NCBI GenBank assembly: GCA_943704415.1
Contig: CALSCO010001469.1
Span: 1-24,212, forward strand
Length of the DNA: 24,212 nucleotides
Reading direction: 5' to 3'
From: Parvularia atlantis
Taxonomy: Eukaryota; Opisthokonta; Rotosphaerida
Of this stretch, positions 8,624-17,776 are shown in pieces (positions within the stretch are counted from its first letter, which is position 1; the number at the start of each line of letters is the position of its first letter). The notes under the pieces were generated by a model. The model saw only the letters and a list, made by a program, of their open reading frames with translations. It was not told where the DNA came from and searched no databases. The position numbers and the translations under genes were made by a program.

Positions 8624-9014
8624 TCACGACGGCGGCGGCCGCTCGAGTACGAGCGGGTCAGTGGCGTACATCCGATTGAGCGTCGTCTGCCGCCGCAGCA
8701 GCTGCAGGTCGACCTCGGCGCGCTGCACAAGCCGCGCGACGGCGGCCGGGTCGCGCTCTGTCCTGTGCTCGCGGAAGCCGATGCGGACGCGCTGGCGCCG
8801 CGCGCGGGGATCACGTCAGCGCGCGAACGGCGCAGAATGGGAAGGTGTGCGCACGCACGTCGACGGCGTAACGCCGGTAGTTGTAGCTGGCGAAGCGCGC
8901 GGCCTCGCGCAGCAGCGCGCGGTACAGGTGCCGCACGTGCGCCGGCGGCACCTGCGCCGTGCCGCCGATGGCGCTGCTGGCGGCCCGCGTGGCGACGAGC
9001 GTCGCCGTGATCAT
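8624..9014 (-). CDS. ISD11: LYR protein Isd11, partner of cysteine desulfurase
   Basis: Two exons (9014-8859, 8791-8624) with a 67-bp intron encode 107 residues. Isd11 (LYRM4 in animals) stabilises the mitochondrial cysteine desulfurase Nfs1 and is needed for Fe-S cluster assembly. The LYR motif (LYRALLREAARFASYNYRRY, about 30-49) is followed across the intron by RVRIGFREH, a basic helix, LQLLRRQTTLNRMY and DPLVLE, as in yeast Isd11. The ATG at 9014 gives about 25 residues before the LYR helix, longer than usual, rich in Ala/Thr with one early Arg; this could be a presequence or a wrong start. No other ATG lies in this frame. The start codon is 5 bp from the first possible THR4 ATG on the opposite strand. 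Confidence 0.9.
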
Positions 9015-9031
9015 CCTCAATGACAGCGCGA

Positions 9032-10714
9032 ATGTCGACGTCCGGGCCGCCGCGATACATGTACACGTCGTCGCGCGACGCCGACGTCGCGGCCAGCTTC
9101 GCCGATGCGGTGCTCAAGGGCCTCTCGCCGGCCGACGGCGGGATCTACGTGCCGCGCGCGTGGTCGAACGTCCCGCGCGACGCCTGGGCCGCGTGGATGC
9201 CGCTGGGCTTCGCCGGCGTGGCTGCGCGCGTCGTGCGCCTCTTTGTCGGCGCCGACGAGCTGGACGACAACGAGCTCAGCGACGTCGTCACCGCCAGCGC
9301 CGCCCGCTTCGATGACCCGGCCGCGCCCGTCGTCCTGCGTGAGGTCGCGCCGGGCCTCACCGTGCTCGAGCTGTGGCACGGCCCTACACGCAGCTTCAAG
9401 GACGTCGCGATGCAGTTCGTGCTCCAGGTGCAGCGCCGTCTGCTGCTCCGCGCTGCCGCCGCCGCCGCCGCCCCGCCGCCGCCGCTGACGCTGCTCGTTG
9501 CGACGACGGGCGACACCGGTGCGCGCGCACGGCCATATCGCAGCTCACGGAGGACGCAGGCGCCGCCGCGATTCACGCCGCCCGCGACGTGCCCGAGGCC
9601 GAGTGCTACGTGCTCTACACCCGCGGCCGCGTCACGCCGCTGCAGGAGCGCCAGATGCTTGAGCTGTCCGAGCCCAACGTGCACGCGGCCTCCGTCCCGT
9701 GCTCGTCCGACGAGCTCGACGCCGTCGTGCGCCGCCTCTTTGCCGACGGGCCATTCATGCGCCGCTACGGCCTGTCGACCGTCAACTCGTTCAACTGGTG
9801 CGTGCGCGTGCATGACGCAGCGGCGCAGCGGCTGACGGACGCCGCAGGGCGCGCGTCATGTACCAGTCGGTCTCGTACGTGTGGGCGTACCTGCGCTACT
9901 GCGAGCGCCACCGCGGTGGCGCCATCGGCGAGCCCCTCACGTTTGTCGTGCCCGCGGGCGGCTTCGGCAACGCCCTCGGCGCCGTCATCGCCGCGCGCAT
10001 CGGCCTGCCCGTGCGCGTGCTCGGCGCGACCAACGACAACGACGTCCTCGCCCGCCTCGCCGCGGGCCAGGCCGTCGACGCGCCGCTCACGACGCAGCAG
10101 ACCCTCAGCTCGTGCATGGACATCAACGTGCCCAGCAATCTCGAGCGCCTCGTCTACCTGGCCGCGTGCGACGTCGGCGGCACCGCGCAGGCCGCGGCGC
10201 AGACGACCGGCATGTTCATGCGCGCGCTCGAGGGGCTCGTGCCCAACACGGTCGCGCACGACGCGGCCGCGCCCACGAGCGTGACCCTCCCGGACGACGT
10301 GCGCGCGGCTGTAGGACGCCTCGCGAGCTTTGTCACCGTGAGCGACGACGACACGCGCCGCGCCATCGCGGCCGCGGCGACGCAGCACGGCTACCTGATC
10401 GACCCGCACACGGCCGTGGCGTACCACGCTGCGCGCAAGCTCGCCGGCGAGCCGCACGTGGTGCGCACAGACCCCGCTTGCTCGATAGCTTGTCTCACAC
10501 ACACGCCGCGCAGATTGTGGCCACCGCCAGCCCCGTCAAGTTTATCGAGCGCGTGGCGCCGCTCGTGCCGCCCGCGCTGGTGCCGGCCGACGCGTGGGTG
10601 GATGCGGCGCAGCTCGAGGCGCTCGTGCGCGAGCGAGCCATGTTTGCCGAGAGCGTGGACGAGGCCGAGCAGGTGCTTCGCGCGGCCATCGTGCGGCGCT
10701 GCGGGAGCCCGTGA
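9032..10714 (+). CDS. THR4: Threonine synthase
   Basis: Four exons (9032-9518, 9560-9797, 9848-10460, 10514-10714) encode 512 residues. The enzyme uses pyridoxal phosphate to turn O-phosphohomoserine into threonine in the cytosol. The N-terminal domain has YTSSRD and LSPADGGIYVP. The cofactor lysine lies in HGPTRSFKDVAMQF (K123), the phosphate-binding TTGDTGAAA at about 158-166 spans the first intron, then STVNSFNWARVMYQS, VVPAGGFGNALGAVIAARIG, DNDVLARL and LIDPHTAV follow. The 41-bp first intron is among the shortest here. An Ala7 tract (141-147) is a local expansion. ATG 9032 is chosen because MSTSG..YMYTSSRDAD resembles the family start; an in-frame ATG at 9020 would add four residues. It is head-to-head with ISD11 and convergent with the next gene across 39 bp. 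Confidence 0.96.
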
Positions 10715-10753
10715 GGCCTTCTTTGTGCGGCACGCCGCGTACACACGCTGCTA

Positions 10754-12260
10754 TTATTGCGTCGCGATCTCGTTGATCGAAAAGTCGAGGAAGAGGCACT
10801 CGTTCAGGTTATTGCCGTCGAGCAGGACGTCGCGTCGCCCCGTAGCCGCGTACAGCGACGCGGTGTAGGCAAAGTTGCTGCGGCTGAGCACACGCACGTC
10901 CATGCTCGCGAGCATGAACCACTCGGCAAATGTGCCTGCAGTGGAGCAGGGCGTGAGCCTTGATGCGCACAAGACGGCAGAGAACAACGCACGCACCCGT
11001 GTACGTGTTGTCTGGGTCGCCTCCCGCGGCGCGATCGAGGTGTGTGCGCGGGAACTCGTCTGTCGTCACAACGACGACATCCGGCTGCCTGCTCTTGCAC
11101 AGTTCCTTCGGTAAGGCATGAGCCGAGCTAGAGCGCGCGCAATCGCAAGCGGGCGCACCCTGAACGTGTCGACAAACTGTGGCGAGTCGGTCGTGAGGTA
11201 CACGACGAGGTCGCGCGACTGCGCGCCGTCTGCGTTCGGGCGGCGCAGCGGCTCGGCCAGGGCTACGGCCTTGTCGATGAAGCACGGGATGTGGTCCGGG
11301 TGGACGCGACGCGGATCGCGCCAGGCAGTCATGTCGCCCGAGCGGATCTGCACGCCCACGCGGACGTGCGTCTCGGGCGGGTAGCGCCTGTGGAACGCGT
11401 CGAGCACGGCGACGATATGCGGGGCGGGCGCGTAGAGGGCGCGGATGGCGGCGCGGGCCATCGTGTGCACGTCGGCCCCGGCCACGCCCAGCTCGCGCCA
11501 GCGCGCCGCGACGTGCTCGTTGCGCCGGAGCGGGTTCATGAGCAGCAGGTTGCCCTCGCATACGATGCGGTCCTCGGGCACGGCGGCCCAGTCGGTCTGC
11601 TCCACGCGCGCCTTCTTGAATTCGTCAACAAAGTGCAGCGAGTGCTCGGATCCGCCGGCGGCGCCCGCGGGCGTCCACGCGACGAGGCCCGGGCGCATGA
11701 AGCGCTGCACGGGCACCGGGTGCGCCCAGTCGAGCACGAGCCGGCGCCGCGCCGCGACGGCCACGAAGAGCGCGCTGATGGTGCCGTAGAGGCGGTCGCC
11801 GAGGCCGCCGCAGAGCATCCCGGCGGCGCAGCGGTAGACGACGTAGCGGTCGTCCTGTGGGCGCGGCGTGAGGCCGAGCACAGCGGCGAGGGGCGGCACG
11901 TGGGCGCACCGGCTGCGGCGGCTGCGCGGCCCACGCGGCGTAGTCCTCGAGCATCCGCGTGAGCGCCGCGTGCGCGCCGTCGCGGTCGTCGGGCAGCAGG
12001 GCGGGGCGCATGTCGAGGGCGTGCAGCAGCTGCTGCTGCCCGCTGAGCGGATGCTGCTGCTCGTTGGGCGGATGCTGCTGCTCCTTCTTGAGGGGCGGGC
12101 GCTGCACCACGCCCACGACCAGCGGCACGTCCGCCTCGTCCCCGCCCAGCAGCCGCCGCGACGCCGGCGCGCCCAGCACGACCAGCAGCGTCGCGCCCGC
12201 CACCAGCGCCGCCCCCAGCAGCGCCGCCAGCGCGCACGGACGCAGCCGCAGCACCCGCAT
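10754..12260 (-). CDS. Type II membrane fucosyltransferase-like protein
   Basis: Four exons (12260-11910, 11854-11159, 11105-10997, 10935-10754) encode 445 residues. A short cytosolic start (MRVLRLRP), one hydrophobic segment (about 9-31) and a Gln-rich stem with two QQHP repeats suggest a Golgi type II glycosyltransferase. The lumenal domain has CGGLGDRLYGTISAL (132-146), like the G-x-GD-R loop of fucosyltransferases, then ARRRLVLDW, VRVGVQIRSGD (282-291), DVVVVTTDEFP and AGTFAEWFMLASMDVRVLSRSNFAYTA near the end. These features match nucleotide-sugar-binding fucosyltransferase folds in general; I cannot assign the exact family, donor or acceptor. The acceptor of the second intron is AAG (CCGAAG) rather than CAG. 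The divergent start of RIT1 is 69 bp away. Confidence 0.75.
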
Positions 12261-12329
12261 CCAGCCCACGTGACCGGGACCCGCTGATCCGCTGACTACT
12301 GCTGTGATGCACGCCCGCGCCCCACGCCG
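12261..12329. promoter_or_regulatory. 69-bp shared upstream region of the fucosyltransferase-like gene and RIT1
   Basis: Two start codons face away from each other across 69 bp, too little for two full separate promoters. There is no clear TATA box. On the RIT1 side it holds the start of a small upstream frame (ATG 12307). Confidence 0.55.
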
Positions 12330-12333
12330 ATGA
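12307..12333 (+). other. Upstream ORF overlapping the RIT1 start as ATGA
   Basis: An eight-codon frame begins at ATG 12307 and stops at TGA 12331-12333, which overlaps the RIT1 ATG (12330-12332). If the transcript starts upstream of 12307, ribosomes would meet this frame first, and termination-reinitiation could couple the two. Whether it is in the mRNA is unknown. Confidence 0.4.
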
Positions 12334-13832
12334 CGCCGCGCCTGATCGACCGCCTCGCCTCGGCGCGCGACGACGCCGCGTGGGTCGCGCGCGCCGCGGC
12401 GGCGTGGCACGGCGCGCCGGCCGCGATCGTCGCGAACGAGCGCTGCGGCGCGTGGTACGTCGCGGCAGAGGCGCCCGCGACGGCGTACTTCATGAGCAAG
12501 GACGGGCACAGCGAGCAGTGGGACTTTTCGCTGCGGCGGCTCAACCTGCACCTGCTGACCGACGTCCTGCGCGGTGCCGTGCGGGAGGACGGTGGTGCGG
12601 CTGTTGCGAGCAGCGACATTGCGAGCAGCGAGATCGTGAGCAACGACATCGTCAGCAACAAGGTCGCGAGCACGACCACCACCACGACCCTGGTCACCAA
12701 CAACACCCCGGCCATTCTCCTCGTCGACGCCACCGGCGCACGCGGCGGCAAGCGCCTGCCCGACAGCCTCGCCAAGACCGTGCCGATTTGGTGCGCCGTC
12801 CTCAACCGCGCCCTCCGCCGCCTCGCCCGCGCCCCGCACCCGGCCGCCACCGACGACGCGTGGGACACGGCGCTGCACCTCCCGCCGCCCGCCTTCGTCC
12901 CGCCCCCAGAGCGCGCCGCGATCGCCGCCCGCCTCGATGGCTTTGTCGACGCCTTCCTGCGCCTCGGGCTCGACCTCGCGCCGCTGCTGGACGCCGTACA
13001 CGCGCCGCTGCGCCCACGATGGCTCACGCGCGACGACGGGCTGCTGCCGGACGACGACGGTGACGACGACGACGACGGGGGGCTCGGACTACGACCGCGT
13101 ATCGACGTCGTCTGTGTCTCGGCGTCGTTGACAGACCACGATGCACCGCGCCACCGCGTCGCGCACGACCTCGGCGGCCTCGCGTACGACTACGTGCCCG
13201 GCGCCGGCGACGACCACGAGACCTGGGCCGGCGACCTCACCCCAGCGCTCTTTTGCAAGCACGGCGAGGAGCTGCTGCGCGCCGCCGCGCTCGCGGCCGA
13301 CCCCGCCGATGCCTGCGAGCGTCTCGTGCGCGAGCTAGTCGCACGCGCGGCCCACACGCCCGCTCCCGTCGTCGCGACGCAGCATGTCGTCGCAGCGGGC
13401 CTGCTCATCGCGTCGCCGCCGCCGCCGGCCGCCACAGACGGCGCATGCCTCGTGCACTGCCATTTGCCGCCCGCAGCCTCGACGGACACGCTGCTGGGAC
13501 TCGGGCTGCCCGCCGTCACGACCAAGGTCACGCGCGGCATGGTGTTGGAGGCGCTCGGCCGCGCCGTGCCCTGGGCCGTCGCGCAGCACGCGGTCGGCCG
13601 CAGCGTCGTCGTCGCCTGCACCACGGCGCTAGACCTCAGCGCGACGTTTGCGCTGGCCGTGCTCGTGCGGCTGCGCGACCGGCCGCCGACCAAGGAGCTC
13701 GTGGCGCAGTGCCTGGCGCAGCTCGTGGCCGCCTGCCCCGCCGCCAACCCGCCGCGCACGCTCGTCAAGGGCGTGACGGCGTTCTTCCTGCCGCCGCCGA
13801 CGTCGCCGCGGCCCAGCACACACGCCAAGTGA
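12330..13832 (+). CDS. RIT1: Initiator tRNA 2'-O-ribosyl phosphate transferase Rit1
   Basis: A single uninterrupted exon of 500 residues, unusual beside intron-rich neighbours. Rit1 adds a phosphoribosyl group to A64 of initiator tRNA-Met, which keeps it out of elongation in fungi and plants. Family signatures are IVANERCGAWY (33-43), YFMSKDGHSEQWDFSLRRLNLHLL (53-76) and GKRLPDSLAKTVPIWCAVLNR (140-160). The C-terminal half holds the phosphatase-like part with SVVVACTTALDLSATFALAVL near residue 435 and LVKGVTAFFL near the end. Between the first two blocks and the third there is an insert (about 87-126) of Ser/Thr/Ile/Val repeats and a six-Thr run that the family does not need. A DDDGDDDDDG stretch lies about 242-250. 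It faces the coiled-coil gene across 59 bp. Confidence 0.93.
   Translation: MTPRLIDRLASARDDAAWVARAAAAWHGAPAAIVANERCGAWYVAAEAPATAYFMSKDGHSEQWDFSLRRLNLHLLTDVLRGAVREDGGAAVASSDIASSEIVSNDIVSNKVASTTTTTTLVTNNTPAILLVDATGARGGKRLPDSLAKTVPIWCAVLNRALRRLARAPHPAATDDAWDTALHLPPPAFVPPPERAAIAARLDGFVDAFLRLGLDLAPLLDAVHAPLRPRWLTRDDGLLPDDDGDDDDDGGLGLRPRIDVVCVSASLTDHDAPRHRVAHDLGGLAYDYVPGAGDDHETWAGDLTPALFCKHGEELLRAAALAADPADACERLVRELVARAAHTPAPVVATQHVVAAGLLIASPPPPAATDGACLVHCHLPPAASTDTLLGLGLPAVTTKVTRGMVLEALGRAVPWAVAQHAVGRSVVVACTTALDLSATFALAVLVRLRDRPPTKELVAQCLAQLVAACPAANPPRTLVKGVTAFFLPPPTSPRPSTHAK
12606..12665 (+). repeat. 15-bp repeat in the RIT1 insert
   Basis: Four imperfect 15-bp units encode ASSDI, ASSEI, VSNDI and VSNKV. 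They keep the reading frame and lie between conserved blocks of Rit1, so they form a low-complexity surface insert that grew by tandem duplication. Confidence 0.8.
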
Positions 13833-13891
13833 CGCACGACTATACTGCACTGCACTGCACAACACCTGTGTCATAGCCAAACGGATCGGCC

Positions 13892-16800
13892 TCACTCGGG
13901 TGGCGTGTGCGACAGGTCCAGGTCGAGCGAGTCCAGGTACCTGTCGAGCTCCTCGTTCGGGCTGTCGGCGCGGAGGATGTCGGCGTCGAGGCCGTCGTCG
14001 CCCGTGAGGGTCGGCAGCGGCGCAAAGACCGAGCGCGCGGCCGGTGCCGGTCCCGCGGGCGGCGCACCGGACGCCGGCTCACTCGTCCGCGCAGCGGGAC
14101 GACCGGCGGGCGCGGACCTGCTCGGCACTAATGCGGGCGTGTTGAGCAAGGCTGAGACACTGGGCGCGCGGCCGATCGGCGCGGGTGCGGGCGCGGGCTT
14201 GCCGGGGGCGCGTATGCTAGTGTAGGGCGACGAGGCTGCCGGAGTGGCCCTGAGCCGCTCGAGCGCGTCGCGCGCCGAGCTCACGATGGCGTCCGTCTGC
14301 CGTCGGTCGGGTGTGCTTGCCGCGGCGAAGGATGCACGCGTCACTGGCACCACGACCTCCTCGGACGCGGACGTGCCTGTGCGCACGCGGCCAGGAGTGT
14401 CAGCGAAGCAGCGAGACTCACGCACGCAACGCACCGACGCTGCGCGCATCCGCGCCTGTGCCCCCGTCGTCGCCGTTGTGCGGACTGTCGCTCTCGCTCG
14501 ACCGGCGCGACGACGCGGACGGGCTGCGCTGACGCCGGGCGCTGTCGCTCGTCGGTCGCGGCGCCTGCTGCGTGTCGCTCGCGCGCCGCTTGCTGGCGCT
14601 CTGTGCGGTGTCATAGCGCGGCCGGCGCAGCGTTGCGTCGTCCTCGTCCGACTCGGCGGCCGACGGCATCAGCACAGAACGGCGTGCATCGCCTGGCGCG
14701 CGGTGGTGAGACGGGCGCAGGAACGACCGGCAGTGTGCACCGTGTGCGCTTGTACGCCGGCCGCTGTCGCGCTGGCCGTTTGAGACGCTGCCGGCACCCG
14801 GAGCGGCACCGCGCATGCCGCTGCTGGCGGTGAGCCGTGCTGACGAGCGCGCGGAGGACGACGGCGTGCGCATGCCGTCCGAGTCCATCGCGTTGATCTG
14901 GTTCTGCAGGACTGCGGCCCGGGGGCGCATGAGATGCCCAGCGCGTGAGCCGCGGCCACGACCACACACTCGTCTCGGTCTCCTGCAGCAGCGTGAGCAG
15001 ATGTTCGGCCTTGCGCTGGGACACGCGGTGGTTGATGCGCTCGTCTTCGAGCAGGTGCACCACGTCCTGGTACGCGGCGCTCACGCGCTTGAGCTCAAGC
15101 ATGCGCGCAGAGTGCTCGTTCGCGAGCGCGTTATACTGCTCGCGCAGGACAGCCTCCTTGGCGCGCATTGCGGCCGTCTGCGCGCGGCTTGAGCGGCCTT
15201 GCGATCGAGGCGGTCTCGCGAGCGCGCACCTCGGCGTCCCTCTCGCGCACGGCCTGCTGGTGCGACTGCATGTCCACGTGCACGACCTTGAGCTGCTCCT
15301 CCATTTGCTGCAGCTCGCGCTCAAACTCTGCGCAAGAGCGCGTATGTCAGCAAGCGCGCGCTCAGTCGTCTCCGAGTCGGTGCGCGCGCACCTCCGATGG
15401 CGGCCTGCTGTGCGTCGAGCTGCCGTCGGTGCTCGCTCCGCATGCTGCGCAGCTCGGCCTCGCGCGCGGCCTGCATCGACACCAGCTGCCGCTCTTGCGC
15501 GCGCAGCCGCTCCTGCGTCTCTGCCAGCGTCGTCTGGACGTCCTGTACTTGCGCGTGCGCGCCTGCGACAGCATCGCGCGCGTTCGCCTGCGCCTGCTCG
15601 TGCGCGGCCGTCGCCTGCTGCAGCGCGGCCTGGGCCCGCGCAAGCTCCTGTTGGTGCTCGCGGCGCAGCGTCTCCAGCACCCGCTCGCGCTCCTGCTGCT
15701 GCTGTGCCAGTTGCAGCCGCGTCGCCTCGTGGTCGCGTTGGGCACGCTCCAGCGCGCGCTCCGCCGTGCTGAGCGCCTGCCGCTGCACTGCCGTCTCGGT
15801 CGCCAGCCGCTGCGCCTCGTCGCGCGTCTGCATTGCCGCACACCATCACACCTCTGCACGCCGAAGCTCCTGTGCGCGTGCGTACCGCCTGCAGCGACCC
15901 CTCGGCCGTGCGCAGCGCGCCCGCGACGGCCTCCAGATCGGCCTGTAGACGCTGAACCTCGGCCTGCGCACAGGTTGTGAGCGCCACACCTTGCGCCGAC
16001 GACACACACGTTGAGCGCGGCCACGGCGTGCTGGTGCCGCGCCTCGGCCTGCTGGTGCCGCGCCTCGGCCTGCTGCAGCGCCTCGGCGCGCTCCTGCGCG
16101 GCCTGGGCCGCCGCCGCACGCTCGCGCTCGACCTCGCGCGCCAGCGCGTCCGTCGCCAGCACACGCTGCTGGTGCTCGGCGTCTGCCATGCGCCGCAGCT
16201 GCTCGACCTGAACGCAGAAGAGCGCAAGCGTCAGCCGCGCGCTAACTCGTTCAGCGGGCGCACCTCCTGCCGCAGCGCGCGTTCAGATGCCAGCACGAGC
16301 GCGTGATCTTCGGACGCGGCGCGGCTCTGTTGCGTCAACGCGTCGATCCTTGCCTGCAGACCCGCAGTCTCGGCCGCGCTCTGGGCCTGCACCGCGGCCA
16401 GGTGGCCCTGCAGGCGCTCGATCTCGGTCCGAAGAACCTCCACGTCGCGCGGTGCTGTGAGTACCACCGTGCGCTCCTGCAGCTGCTCGCGCGCCTCCGC
16501 CAGCTCCTGCTCGAGCGCAGCCACGCGCTGCTGCGACACGGTCAGGTCCTGCTCGACCGCCCCGACGCACTGCTGTGACGCGGTCAGGTCCTGCTCGACC
16601 ACCCCAACGCGCCGCTCGAGCTTGTGCTGCTGACCGTGCGCAGCCTCAAGCGCCCGTGTCAGCTGCTGGATCTGCTCGTGTGCGTGCTGGGCCTGCGCCT
16701 CAAACTGCACTCGCAGCGCCGCGTGGTGATCCGCGTCCCGCTGCACCTGCGCCAGCAGCTCGGCCACGGTCGCGTCGCGCTCCTCGACGACGCGGCCCAT

Positions 16801-17653
16801 CTGCGCCAGCCGCGCCTGCGTCTCGGCCAGCGCGGCCTGCGTCTCACCGTGCGCCGCCGCCGCGCTCTCGGCGTCCATGCGCACGCGCTCGCGCGTTTCA
16901 CGCAGCTCGGTCTCGAGGCGGCCGAGAGCGTCGCGGCTCTCGCGCCACCCACGCTGCGCCTGCAGCAGCGCCTGCACCGCCTGCGCACGCGTTCAGCCGA
17001 GCTCGTGTGTGTGCGCGCACAACGACGAGAGCGCACCTCGTCGTGCGCCGTCGCCTGCCGCTCCAGCTGCGCCTGCAGATCGCTCGGCGCGTGCGCGGCC
17101 GCCTGCCCCGCTGCGTCGCCGGCCCACTGCCGTCCTGCGGTGCGCTGTTCAGCAGCCTCTCTGCGCACCTTGCGCAGCACGGCGCACCGATCTGCGCACG
17201 CGCCTCGTGCGAGATGCACAGCAGCAGCACCGCGTCCAGCAGCGACGCGCCGTCGTCCGCGGTGCGCATCAAGGCGCGCACGGCCGCACGGTCGTCCTCG
17301 GGGAGCGCCGCGATCCAGCCGTCGACGCCCGCGGGCGCGGCGGCACCCGCCTCCGCCTCAAGCGCGGCCGCCGTCAGCCGCAGATCGTGCACGCCGAGCG
17401 CCTCGCCCACGACGGCCGCGACGCCCGCGCGCAGCGGTTGCGGCCGGTGGCGCGGCGCCGCGGGGATCGCCGCCGCGCGCTGCGCCACGAGCTTGAACAG
17501 GCGCTGGCGCAGCACGGCCTGGCGGGTTGCGCGGCGCGTCAGTCCACGAGATTCCATCGATCACGCACATGCACGCGCCTTGACGTCCTGCAGCACGTCC
17601 GTCTGCGCCAGCTCGCGCGCCAGCCGCGCCTGGAACGCGTCGGCCGACAGCAT
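13892..17653 (-). CDS. Large coiled-coil protein with disordered C-terminus
   Basis: Twelve exons: 17653-17579, 17518-17220, 17160-17037, 16980-16264, 16207-16010, 15963-15886, 15827-15392, 15327-15230, 15177-14970, 14911-14756, 14692-14435 and 14376-13892, giving 1043 residues. A short helical N-terminus (about 1-110, MLSADAFQARLARELAQTD then VLRQRLFKL) resembles LisH-type dimer ends only loosely. A long Ala/Gln/Glu/Arg coiled coil spans about 150-745, with near-repeats such as VEQDLTASQQ and VEQDLTVSQQ. The last 300 residues are Ser/Pro/Arg-rich and end in an acidic EELDRYLDSLDLDL segment. This build suits a tether or spindle-pole, cortical or Golgi scaffold; I do not recognise the family. 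The first intron (17578-17519) is GC-AG. The exon 2/3 join is ambiguous, and 14755-14693 is a 63-bp stop-free stretch that could be intron or exon. Confidence 0.8.
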
Positions 17654-17776
17654 CGTAACGGCGCCCGGATGTGTGCAATGTCGCCTTTGTACGTCACGTT
17701 GACATCAGCATTACACGCGGCGGCACTAATTAGTCCGGACTGAATCAAGTTTGACAAATTACCGTACATAGCGATC
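17654..17776. promoter_or_regulatory. Shared AT-richer promoter between the coiled-coil and 2H phosphoesterase genes
   Basis: This 123-bp gap is the most AT-rich intergenic region right of 1300. It holds a CRE-like TACGTCA (17690-17696), the perfect palindrome ACTAATTAGT (17725-17734) and, overlapping it, GTCCGGAC (17733-17740). The symmetric elements midway between two divergent starts look like a bidirectional control site; binding factors are unknown. Confidence 0.6.

Noticed and set aside
11625-13001. A 458-codon minus-strand open frame across RIT1 and the fucosyltransferase-like gene
   Set aside because: It runs antisense to RIT1 and merely contains exon 1 of the next gene in frame. High GC makes stops rare; the RIT1 frame has the conserved motifs.
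14611-16227. A 538-codon minus-strand frame within the coiled-coil gene
   Set aside because: Only scattered pieces match true exons (for example 15963-15886); most of it is the wrong frame of the spliced gene.
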